A stretch of DNA of 64,000 nucleotides. It comes from Prochlorococcus sp. RS04 (GTDB lineage Bacteria > Cyanobacteriota > Cyanobacteriia > PCC-6307 > Cyanobiaceae). Below the pieces are notes generated by a model that searched no databases, had not been told where the DNA came from, and saw only the letters and a program-made list of their open reading frames with translations. A program made the translations under genes and the position numbers. Below are positions 34,797-42,500 of this stretch, piece after piece. Position 1 is the first letter of the stretch, and the number at the start of each line of letters is the position of its first letter. The DNA is taken from the NCBI RefSeq assembly GCF_001989455.1, contig NZ_CP018346.1, forward strand, positions 1,592,223 to 1,656,222. The letters are read 5' to 3'.

Positions 34797-34822
34797 AGAC
34801 TTATAATAAGTCTTATATAAGA
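34797..34822. repeat. AT-rich inverted-repeat element, copy B
   Basis: AGACTTA-TAA-TAAGTCT (34797-34813) runs directly into the 12-bp palindrome TCTTATATAAGA (34811-34822). A related TGAGACT motif lies ~15 bp upstream. It sits in the 413-bp stretch between the secreted-protein gene and the RHH/J-domain gene, where I see no coding sequence. Confidence 0.55.
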
Positions 34823-34945
34823 AATACTATACAAATATTTTTTAAAAAATAAATTTAATTTTAATTTCATTTATACATCATTTATGTTTCTTTAAGATTG
34901 AATAAAAATAATTTATGAAAATGAGCAAAAGTAAATTAACATTAA

Positions 34946-34992
34946 TCTTATATGAGACTATTAAGTAGACTTATGAAAAGTCTTATTTGAGA
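34946..34992. repeat. AT-rich inverted-repeat element, copy C
   Basis: Begins with the same TCTTATATGAGACT as copy A, exactly 700 bp after it. AGACTTA-TGA-AAAGTCT (34967-34983) and TCTTATTTGAGA (34981-34992) follow. It ends 9 bp from the stop of the RHH/J-domain gene, so it could also work as its 3' hairpin. Confidence 0.55.
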
Positions 34993-35001
34993 ATTAGTAT
35001 A

Positions 35002-36012
35002 CTAATTTCTATATAGATTTTTTAGCAATTGATACGCTTCATTTAATTTTCTCATTTGATCTGTTGATCCTCCTGCATCTGGATGCGTCTCTAAGGCTAT
35101 TGATTTATAGGCCTCCCTAATTTTACGGAAAGTATGAGCAGATCCTGCGGATGTTGATAAATTCAATAATTTAAGTGCTCCATGTACTGTCATTGTTGAG
35201 TCCAAAGTTTCAAATGAATTAGATATATTATTTCGCTTAAATCTACTTACAAATCTTCTCATAAGTGTTGGTATTCTATTTATCAGATCTGATGTAGCAA
35301 AAGGGTCTTCTAAAACGCCAATCATTAATAAAACAATTTCAAGGGATGGATTTTTCATTATCCAAAATGGGCATAATTCTGACATTAATTTATTGGCTGC
35401 ACTCCACGTAAAGGGTAGATTTTCAGTCCCATCAAGATTAGGCCATATATCCTTTTCAAACCAATCCATCGAAGCTTCTACTACATGATCATTAGGAACT
35501 GATCCATATAAGGTTTTCCAATGACTAATTAACTCAATTCGACATTTTATTAATTCAGTTTCTTTAATTGTATTAATTTGAATATCATTAATATTCTCCT
35601 TTAATTTTTCACTATTAATACTTCTTCTGAGATTCTTTACTTTTTTTTCAACAAAATTGGGAAGGCTTATGTTTGAGTTGGCTTTTTCTTTATATTGATT
35701 GTTATTTGTAAATCTTTTATTCAAAGATATCTCATTAACTTCTTTTTTTACGTCTGATTTAATTAATACCAATGCAGTATCTTCATCAATATTTATATTT
35801 TCATTATTTTTATTCTCGTTAAAGTCTATTTCTTGCTGTTGGTTCTTAGGTAGTAAATCATCTTCTTGGAGAAGTTCTTTAAGTATCTTTTCTATTACAG
35901 GTCCTCTTGCTCTAAATCCCCACTCTTTTCGTAATTGATCAAACCTGGAAATTAGTTCCTCAGGTAAATCAATTGAAATTCTTTTCGTATTTGAATTTTC
36001 AGGAATATTCAA
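35002..36012 (-). CDS. RHH plus J-domain fusion protein
   Basis: 336 residues. The N-terminus (~9-48) reads as a ribbon-helix-helix: strand KRISIDLP, helix EELISRFDQLRKEWGF, helix GPVIEKILKELLQ. A polar Asn/Lys/Glu-rich linker (~50-150) follows, then a Trp-containing helical domain (~155-250: WKTLYGSVP, WFEKDIWPNL, PFTWSAANKLM). The C-terminus (~278-336) is a J-domain with HPD at 310-312 and KLNEAYQLL, which would stimulate an Hsp70 ATPase. The combination suggests recruitment of DnaK to a DNA-bound or multimeric complex; that is an inference. The start ATG at 36012 is followed upstream by an inverted repeat. Confidence 0.65.
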   Translation of the reverse strand: MNIPENSNTKRISIDLPEELISRFDQLRKEWGFRARGPVIEKILKELLQEDDLLPKNQQQEIDFNENKNNENINIDEDTALVLIKSDVKKEVNEISLNKRFTNNNQYKEKANSNISLPNFVEKKVKNLRRSINSEKLKENINDIQINTIKETELIKCRIELISHWKTLYGSVPNDHVVEASMDWFEKDIWPNLDGTENLPFTWSAANKLMSELCPFWIMKNPSLEIVLLMIGVLEDPFATSDLINRIPTLMRRFVSRFKRNNISNSFETLDSTMTVHGALKLLNLSTSAGSAHTFRKIREAYKSIALETHPDAGGSTDQMRKLNEAYQLLKNLYRN

Positions 36013-36029
36013 TAATATTTTCTTGAATA

Positions 36030-36076
36030 GTATGGAATTTATTTAATTTTATTCAAAAAATATTGAAAGTCCATAC
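36030..36076. promoter_or_regulatory. Inverted GTATGGA/TCCATAC pair upstream of the RHH/J-domain gene
   Basis: GTATGGA (36030-36036) and TCCATAC (36070-36076) are exact reverse complements 40 bp apart centre to centre, in the divergent intergenic region. GGAATATT occurs at 36002 and 36077 as well. Autoregulation by the RHH domain is a plausible but untested reading. Confidence 0.3.
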
Positions 36077-36156
36077 GGAATATTGTTTTTAAATTAAAAC
36101 CAATTTATTTTTATCTCACGAGTCAATTAAGTATCTTTATATAATTAGTGCAAAAA

Positions 36157-36336
36157 ATGATTAATTGTTTTTTCAAGTCATCTAATGAAAAAAAGAGTTT
36201 TTATCAACATAAGCAATTAGAAATGCTCAATTATATTAAGGATTCACTTGAACGTAAAATTGCCTCGGTGACAGCATCCATAGAAGTTCTAGAAAGCCAA
36301 ATAAGCAGGGATAAAGAAGTTGAAGTAACTAACTAG
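36157..36336 (+). CDS. Small coiled-coil-like protein, unknown
   Basis: 59 residues from the ATG at 36157 (a GTG 9 bp earlier is also possible). A short Lys-rich start is followed by a long amphipathic helix, QLEMLNYIKDSLERKIASVTASIEVLESQIS, with heptad-like spacing of Leu/Ile. It is probably a homodimeric coiled coil. It converges on the Ap4A phosphorylase-like gene with a 3 bp gap. Confidence 0.45.
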   Translation: MINCFFKSSNEKKSFYQHKQLEMLNYIKDSLERKIASVTASIEVLESQISRDKEVEVTN

Positions 36337-36339
36337 TAT

Positions 36340-37170
36340 TCAAACAAAACTTTCTAAAAGTTTTTCAGGACCAAATTTCTTTAAATAATTAATATTTGAA
36401 TTTTCAGTTACTAATAGATATCCTGCAAATCCTAAACCGTTAATACTGAAACCATGAATATGATCATACTTTCTTTTTATAATAGCGATCCATTTATTAG
36501 TTATTAAAATGTTGTAAGGATATATCGGTTTCTTATCAACAATAGGATCCCCAAGCCCTAATTTGTTGCATAATTCTAAGTAAAATTCAAAAAGACATGA
36601 TGGATTTTCTAAAAAATTAAATTTGGATACAATAATATTTTTTTTAAGCTTACTATCTAGATCTTGATTTGAGTTCATCTCTAAAAACCACTTTTCTCTA
36701 GGGCATGTTACCTCACCTTTAGATCTACGCAGAAGTTGAAAATGCCTGTGAGGTTGACTTGCTCCCGCAATTGGAGAACTATTGAAAAACCATAATCCAC
36801 TAGTATCTTTATTAACTTGTTGGATCGCTCTCCAATCCTTAATATCTAACCATCCATTTTGAGGTTTCCATTCATTTGTAATAAGTAAAATATGACCTTT
36901 TTGTACAGGGTACTTATTTAATATTAGTTGATGATTATCACCAATTTTATCAATTTCTAGTATCTTTTCCCAAGGACAAAATGGATTTTGCTTAGGACCA
37001 TAAATTTTTTTTTTATTAAATTTTGAAGTATCGAGTTTCCTAATTATGAAGTCGTCTTTTACATATAAATCTCTTGTAATAATATCAGTTTTGAGAGGAT
37101 ATAATGATTCATCATCAATTGATAATCGAGTTTGTTCTAGCGCTTTTTTCCAATATATTTCTAAACTCAT
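36340..37170 (-). CDS. Ap4A phosphorylase-like (HIT superfamily) protein
   Basis: 276 residues. The HIT-like histidine motif is present as ASQPHRHFQLL near residue 140, preceded by NPFCPWE and NKYPVQKGHILLIT. Length and motifs match diadenosine tetraphosphate phosphorylase II / ATP adenylyltransferase (DUF4922 type), which cleaves Ap4A with phosphate to ADP and ATP. Assignment to that reaction is by family similarity. Confidence 0.82.
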   Translation of the reverse strand: MSLEIYWKKALEQTRLSIDDESLYPLKTDIITRDLYVKDDFIIRKLDTSKFNKKKIYGPKQNPFCPWEKILEIDKIGDNHQLILNKYPVQKGHILLITNEWKPQNGWLDIKDWRAIQQVNKDTSGLWFFNSSPIAGASQPHRHFQLLRRSKGEVTCPREKWFLEMNSNQDLDSKLKKNIIVSKFNFLENPSCLFEFYLELCNKLGLGDPIVDKKPIYPYNILITNKWIAIIKRKYDHIHGFSINGLGFAGYLLVTENSNINYLKKFGPEKLLESFV

Positions 37171-37218
37171 TTAAAAAAATTTATCATTATCATTTTAAAA
37201 AAAAAAATAAACTTGTAA

Positions 37219-37602
37219 TTATTTTTTATTAAATTGATATTCTTTCAATTTTTCCAGAGGTACTGATTCTAAGACTACAATATTCGTTGATTCTAATATG
37301 ACTTTTGGTGCAAGACCGTCTAATAATGCTTGCTTCCACCTATCAAGACAAATACACCAATGATCACCATCCTTTAGTCCTGGGAAGGAATAAATAGGCA
37401 TGGGAGTTATTAAATCATTACCCTGTGATTTACTATATTTCAGGAAATTATCATCCATTACACAACATATGGAATGATTTCCTCCATCATTTTTGTCATA
37501 GTTGCAAAATCCATCTCTGAACCACCCTGTCATAGGGGCGCAACTACAAATCTCAATTTCTTCTCCAAGGACATTTAACTGATTTTGATTATTTATGGTC
37601 AT
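37219..37602 (-). CDS. DUF2237 family protein
   Basis: 127 residues, fitting DUF2237: NVLGEEIEICSCAPMTGWFRDGFC, then HSICCVMDDNFLKYSKSQGNDL, PGLKDGDHWCICLDRWKQAL, LESTNIVVLE. The conserved Cys residues suggest metal or redox chemistry, but function is unknown. It lies 48 bp upstream of the Ap4A phosphorylase-like gene on the same strand. Confidence 0.8.
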   Translation of the reverse strand: MTINNQNQLNVLGEEIEICSCAPMTGWFRDGFCNYDKNDGGNHSICCVMDDNFLKYSKSQGNDLITPMPIYSFPGLKDGDHWCICLDRWKQALLDGLAPKVILESTNIVVLESVPLEKLKEYQFNKK

Positions 37603-37648
37603 AGGTTTTTTAATAATAATAAAACACCAACATTTCTTTAAAAAAGGT

Positions 37649-37678
37649 TGACGAGTATGGGGGGTAAGGAGGTAATAA
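37649..37678 (+). promoter_or_regulatory. Promoter of the small acidic protein gene
   Basis: TTGACG (37649-37654) and TAATAA (37673-37678) with 18 bp spacing. The predicted transcript start is ~37685, 16 nt before the ATG at 37701. An AAGGAGG sequence inside the spacer would not be transcribed if this is right. Confidence 0.45.
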
Positions 37679-37700
37679 TTCTAATAAGGTTTTTTTCATT

Positions 37701-37919
37701 ATGGATTGGGACTTTACTGAAAACATTGCATTTAAAGCCCTTTATGAAGCTTTTAAAGATAGTGATGAAACTTCCGCATTAGAATTTTTATCTAGTGATG
37801 GTGCTTCATATTATCTTGAGTTAACACAGGATGCCGCGGGTGAGGGACTTGATCTGGGTGATAATGAAATGATGGAAGAACTGCAGGAAGAAATTATCGA
37901 ATATTTAGAAAACAACTAA
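37701..37919 (+). CDS. Small acidic soluble protein, unknown (72 aa)
   Basis: 72 residues, very acidic, helical: NIAFKALYEAFKDSDETSALEFL, then SYYLELTQDAAGEGLDLGD and EEIIEYLENN. The composition and clean promoter argue that it is real and expressed. I recognise it only as similar to conserved small proteins of marine picocyanobacteria. It converges on metH with a 9 bp gap. Confidence 0.6.
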   Translation: MDWDFTENIAFKALYEAFKDSDETSALEFLSSDGASYYLELTQDAAGEGLDLGDNEMMEELQEEIIEYLENN

Positions 37920-37928
37920 AAATTCAGC

Positions 37929-40900
37929 TTAAGCACTGAAATATTTAGCTTTTGAGTGTAATGAAATGATAGCTGTAGTACTTTGTTCTGGATGGAGTTG
38001 TTCAGATTCATCCATGGTCAAGTTTATTCTTTTTGCATCCAACAATGATAATTGTATGTTTGAATCAGATACTTTTGGACATGCAGGATAACCAAATGAA
38101 TATCTAGCTCCTCTATATTTTTGAGCTAGTATTTCTCTATTTTTGTATGGTTCTTCAGATCTAAAACCACATTCAATACGAATTAATGCATGGACATACT
38201 CAGCTAGAGCTTCTGCTAATTGCACTGTAAGTCCATGGAATAACAAATAATCGCTATATTTATCTTCTTTAAATAATTTTTGAGAATATTCACTAGCAAT
38301 ATCGCCCATGGTTACTGCCTGCATAGGAAATATATCTATCGGTTTATCATTTTTCAAATCACAATAAAAGTCAGCTATGCATAGATTATTCCCAGATTTT
38401 TGTCTTGGAAAATTAAATTGAGAAATTTTATTTAATGATTTCTTATCAAATAAGAAAATACTATTATCTTTTCTCCCGCACTTGAAATATCCATAAACTG
38501 CTTTGGGTGAAATAAGTTTTTTTTCTATAATTGTCTCTAACCATTTATCTAACAATGGTTTAGCATATGAATCCAAATAGTTATTGTATTCATCTACGCT
38601 TTGGTTTTTTCCTTTTTTTATTTGCCATTGTCCGCTAAATAGAGCTTTTGTATCTAAATAAAAAATTAATTTATTTAAATCTATATCAACGTCGTTCAAG
38701 ACTTTCGTTCCCAAGAAAGGAGCTTTAATTGGTTCTTCTTCATTTATAAATTTAGATCTTATAAAATTTTCTTTTAAATTTAATTTGGAAGTCTCGGTAT
38801 TTATTGATATTGATTCTTTAACAGCTTGAGAGTTGGATTTTGGTGAGGCTAAATTAATATTTATACCCTTATTGTTTATGAAACCCTCTGTATTTGACCA
38901 ATTACCCTTTTTTTTATTATCCATATATTCATTCATGAATTTAAGATCAGTGAACGCATCTTTTCCGTACAATATTTTCCCTTTATATATTTTGCTGCAG
39001 TCCTCATTTACAAATTTTGGGGTTAAGGCTGCGCCTCCTAATATTACTGGTACACTAATATCTTCATTGTTAAAAGCCTCTAAATTATCTTTCATAAATG
39101 CAGTTGATTTAACAAGTAATCCGCTCATAGCTATGCAATCTGCATTGTGCTTCTTTTGTGCATCTATAATTGCTGAAACATCTTGCTTTATTCCAAGATT
39201 TATAACGTCATAACCATTATTAGTAAGTATTATATCTACCAAATTTTTTCCAATATCATGTACATCGCCTTTGACAGTCGCAATTAAGAGTTTTCCATTT
39301 GATATATTTTCATCTACAGTTTCCATATGTGGTTCTAAAATTGAAACCGCAAATTTCATTGTTTCAGCGGATTGGAGTACAAATGGTAATTGCATTTGAC
39401 CTGAGCCAAATAAATCTCCTACAACTTTCATCCCATCTAGTAAAAAGGTATTAATTATTTCAAGAGGTTTATATTTTTTTAACGCTTTATTTAATTGATC
39501 CTCTAATCCTATTTTTTCTCCATCAATAATATGATTTTTCAGACTTTCTTCAAGAGTAAGGTTTTTATTTTCTGAAGATGCTTTTTTGAAATCTTGAATA
39601 GATAAATCTTGAAAAGCCTTTGTTAATTCTACTAATGGATCATAAATACAAATATCATCTTCAAATTTTCTTTTATCATAAATCAAATCTAGGCAAAGCT
39701 TTTTAGTTTCTTCAGAAATTTTTGATAATGGCAAAATTTTATTTGGTGCGATGATAGCAGAATCTAATCCTGCTTTAATGCATTCATCTAAAAATATTGA
39801 ATTTAGATTAATTCTTGATAATGGTGAAAGACCAAAACTTATGTTTGATATCCCAAGTATGATATGAATATCTGGGAAATTTTCACGAATTTTTAATATA
39901 GCACTAATAGTTTCTTTAGCGTTTAATCTATCTTCTTCTATCCCTGTAGATATTGGCAAAGCTAATGGATCAAAAAATAACTCATAATCTGACAAACCAC
40001 ATTCTCTTGTTCTATTAATCGCTCGTTTGACAATCTTATATTTTTTTTCTGAATTCCTTGCCATTCCATCTTCATCAATTGTTCCGACTACAAGACCTGA
40101 TCCGTACCCTAAGGCTAAATTTAGAACTTGATCAAACCTTTCATTGCCATCTTCGTAATTGGTTGAATTTATAATACATTTACCACCAGCTGACTTTAAT
40201 CCACTTTCCATTTTGTCAGCATCTGTAGAGTCAATCATTAATGGTAAATTTATATTGGTAACTAGTCTTGAAGTTATTTCTTTCATATCTTTCACCCCGT
40301 CTCTGCCTACATAATCGACATTTACATCAAGAACATGAGCGTTTTCTTTTTGCTGTTGCTTGGCAATTGCAACTAAGCCATCCCAATCGTCGTTATTTAA
40401 TAACTCCCTTACCTTTTTCGATCCACTTGCATTTAATCTTTCTCCTACTATCAAAATTGAATTGTCTTGTTTATATGGCACAGAGTTATATATTGATGAG
40501 GCAGATGGAGTAAAACCGTTTGAAATTTCTTTTCCATTATTGTTATTCCTTTCATTATCGATAATTTCATCAATTATTGAAGAAAGGTATTTTATATGTT
40601 CAGGTGTTGTCCCACAACATCCACCTATTAATTGAACATTAAAGTCATATATAAAATTCATTAACTGCATCTTTAATTCTATTGGCTTTAATCTATAGTG
40701 AGCTACACCACCAATATTTTCAGGAAGACCTGCATTGGGAATACAGCTTATAGCGAAGGGAGAATTTTCAGACAAATATTTAATATGTTCCTTCATTTGC
40801 TCAGGACCAGTTGCACAATTAAGTCCAAGGATATCTATATTAAATGGCTCTAATATTGTTAATGCAGAAGCAATATCAGATCCAACAAGCATAGTACCTG

Positions 40901-41495
40901 TTGTTTCCATTGTTATAGATACCATTAAAGGTATCTCAATATTTTTACTTTTAAGAATTTCTTTTGATGCTAATAAGGCAGATTTAATTTGTAAAACATC
41001 CTGACAAGTTTCAATCAAAAGAAGATCAACTCCTCCATCTATAAGACCATAAATTTGTTCTTTATATGATTGCTTTAATTCATCAAATTCTATATGTCCT
41101 AAGGTGGGTAATTTAGTTGTTGGGCCAATTGAACCTGCTACAAACCTTGGTTTATCAACTGATGAGTATTTGGCGGCAGCTTTTTTTGCTATAAATGCGG
41201 CAGTTTTATTTATCTCATAAGCCTTATCCGCAATATCATATTCATCAAGAACTATTGAGGAGGCTCCAAATGTATTAGTTTCTATAACATGACAACCTGC
41301 TTCTAAAAATGAATTATGAACCTTCTCAACTATCTCCGGCGATGATAAAACAAGGTTTTCATTACATCCCTCTAATTCTTTTCCTCCAAAGTCATCTGCA
41401 GTAAGATTTAAGTTCTGAAATGATGTTCCAGTACCTCCGTCAAAAATAATTAATGGTTTTTCATCTCTATTTAGATAGGTCCTGAAAGATTCCAT
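37929..41495 (-). CDS. metH: Cobalamin-dependent methionine synthase
   Basis: 1188 residues, full length. Domains in order: homocysteine-binding barrel with zinc ligands LNCATGP and IGGCCGTTPEH; methyl-THF-binding pterin domain (VGERLNASGSKKVRELL); cobalamin cap and Rossmann domain with the cobalt-coordinating His in GDVHDIGKNLV; and the C-terminal AdoMet-binding reactivation domain (RIECGFRSEEPYKN, RGARYSFGYPACP). It makes methionine from homocysteine and 5-methyl-THF and depends on B12. It is 18 bp downstream of ilvE on the same strand. Confidence 0.98.
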   Translation of the reverse strand: MESFRTYLNRDEKPLIIFDGGTGTSFQNLNLTADDFGGKELEGCNENLVLSSPEIVEKVHNSFLEAGCHVIETNTFGASSIVLDEYDIADKAYEINKTAAFIAKKAAAKYSSVDKPRFVAGSIGPTTKLPTLGHIEFDELKQSYKEQIYGLIDGGVDLLLIETCQDVLQIKSALLASKEILKSKNIEIPLMVSITMETTGTMLVGSDIASALTILEPFNIDILGLNCATGPEQMKEHIKYLSENSPFAISCIPNAGLPENIGGVAHYRLKPIELKMQLMNFIYDFNVQLIGGCCGTTPEHIKYLSSIIDEIIDNERNNNNGKEISNGFTPSASSIYNSVPYKQDNSILIVGERLNASGSKKVRELLNNDDWDGLVAIAKQQQKENAHVLDVNVDYVGRDGVKDMKEITSRLVTNINLPLMIDSTDADKMESGLKSAGGKCIINSTNYEDGNERFDQVLNLALGYGSGLVVGTIDEDGMARNSEKKYKIVKRAINRTRECGLSDYELFFDPLALPISTGIEEDRLNAKETISAILKIRENFPDIHIILGISNISFGLSPLSRINLNSIFLDECIKAGLDSAIIAPNKILPLSKISEETKKLCLDLIYDKRKFEDDICIYDPLVELTKAFQDLSIQDFKKASSENKNLTLEESLKNHIIDGEKIGLEDQLNKALKKYKPLEIINTFLLDGMKVVGDLFGSGQMQLPFVLQSAETMKFAVSILEPHMETVDENISNGKLLIATVKGDVHDIGKNLVDIILTNNGYDVINLGIKQDVSAIIDAQKKHNADCIAMSGLLVKSTAFMKDNLEAFNNEDISVPVILGGAALTPKFVNEDCSKIYKGKILYGKDAFTDLKFMNEYMDNKKKGNWSNTEGFINNKGININLASPKSNSQAVKESISINTETSKLNLKENFIRSKFINEEEPIKAPFLGTKVLNDVDIDLNKLIFYLDTKALFSGQWQIKKGKNQSVDEYNNYLDSYAKPLLDKWLETIIEKKLISPKAVYGYFKCGRKDNSIFLFDKKSLNKISQFNFPRQKSGNNLCIADFYCDLKNDKPIDIFPMQAVTMGDIASEYSQKLFKEDKYSDYLLFHGLTVQLAEALAEYVHALIRIECGFRSEEPYKNREILAQKYRGARYSFGYPACPKVSDSNIQLSLLDAKRINLTMDESEQLHPEQSTTAIISLHSKAKYFSA

Positions 41496-41513
41496 TTTTA
41501 GGTGAAAATTAAT

Positions 41514-42428
41514 TTATTTTAGTGAAATTCTTGTTACCCAATTATCATAGTCTTGAGAACGACCTTCTGTTATTTCTATAAGCTTACTTTTTAATTTATT
41601 CATTATTGGTCTTTCAACATTTAATTCAGTTGATTCAATTTTTTTAACTGGTGTAATTTTTGCTGCTGTACCAGTTAGAAAAACTTCATCTGCTATTAAT
41701 AATTCTGTTTTATCAACAGGCCTCTCAATTACATTTATTCCAAATGATTTTGCTAATTCAATTACACTAGCTCTAGTAATCCCCTCAAGGATATCTTGAT
41801 CAACACCAGGAGTGATTAAGTCTCCATTCCTTACAATAAATAAATTCATACCACTAGCTTCGCTTACCTTACCACTTGAATTTAATAGCAGGGCTTCATC
41901 AAAACCTGATAAGCTAGCCTCTGTTTTGGCCAATGAACTAGTAATATATGCTCCACTTATTTTTCCTCTTAAGGGGAGAGATCTATCTTCTTGTCTTGTC
42001 CAACTACTCATTCTACAAGAAACACCATCAGGGGATAGATAATCTCCTAGTTCAATACAATAAATAAAGAAATCTGTTTCAATATTGTGTAACCTTGGCG
42101 CTATACCTAAATCGCTTGTGTATACAAATGGTCTTATATAAATAGGTTTTTCTGGCTTGTTTCTTTTTATAACTTCTTCTAAGGCTTTAAAAATATATTC
42201 TTCAGAAATATCAGTTAAGAGTAATTTTGCACTTTGAGATAATCTTTTTATATGTTTATCAGTTCTAAACAAAAGGAATTCTTCTTTGTTTGTTGGGTTA
42301 GGTATCGCGCGCATTCCACCAAATGCAGCAGTACCGTAATGTAGTGCATGAGTAGCTATTGATATTTTTGCTTCTTTAAATGAAATACATTTACCTTCGA
42401 ACCAGGCGTATGGAAGAAATTCATGCAT
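41514..42428 (-). CDS. ilvE: Branched-chain amino acid aminotransferase
   Basis: 304 residues, fold-type IV PLP enzyme. The PLP Lys lies in ISGAYITSSLAKTEA, and GKVSEASGMNLFIV plus ITRASVIELAKSFGINVIERP are family motifs. It carries out the last step in Val, Ile and Leu synthesis. It starts the transcript leading into metH and is divergent from cobN with a 72 bp gap. Confidence 0.94.
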   Translation of the reverse strand: MHEFLPYAWFEGKCISFKEAKISIATHALHYGTAAFGGMRAIPNPTNKEEFLLFRTDKHIKRLSQSAKLLLTDISEEYIFKALEEVIKRNKPEKPIYIRPFVYTSDLGIAPRLHNIETDFFIYCIELGDYLSPDGVSCRMSSWTRQEDRSLPLRGKISGAYITSSLAKTEASLSGFDEALLLNSSGKVSEASGMNLFIVRNGDLITPGVDQDILEGITRASVIELAKSFGINVIERPVDKTELLIADEVFLTGTAAKITPVKKIESTELNVERPIMNKLKSKLIEITEGRSQDYDNWVTRISLK

Positions 42429-42500
42429 ATTTAATTTATTTAATTAAGGTAAACTTGTTTTATCCTACTTACGTATTCTAAACCTTATTTATATATAAAA

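Noticed and set aside
34915..34968. 17-codon frame over repeat copy C
   Set aside because: Very short, no ribosome-binding site, and its codons are mostly repeat sequence.
37665..37673. Strong AAGGAGG Shine-Dalgarno-like sequence upstream of the 72-aa gene
   Set aside because: It lies 28 bp before the ATG, too far for ribosome binding, and sits in the spacer between a TTGACG and a TAATAA hexamer, so it is probably not transcribed.
40268..40635. Open frames on the plus strand inside metH
   Set aside because: They are antisense shadows of conserved MetH codons with no protein-like features of their own.
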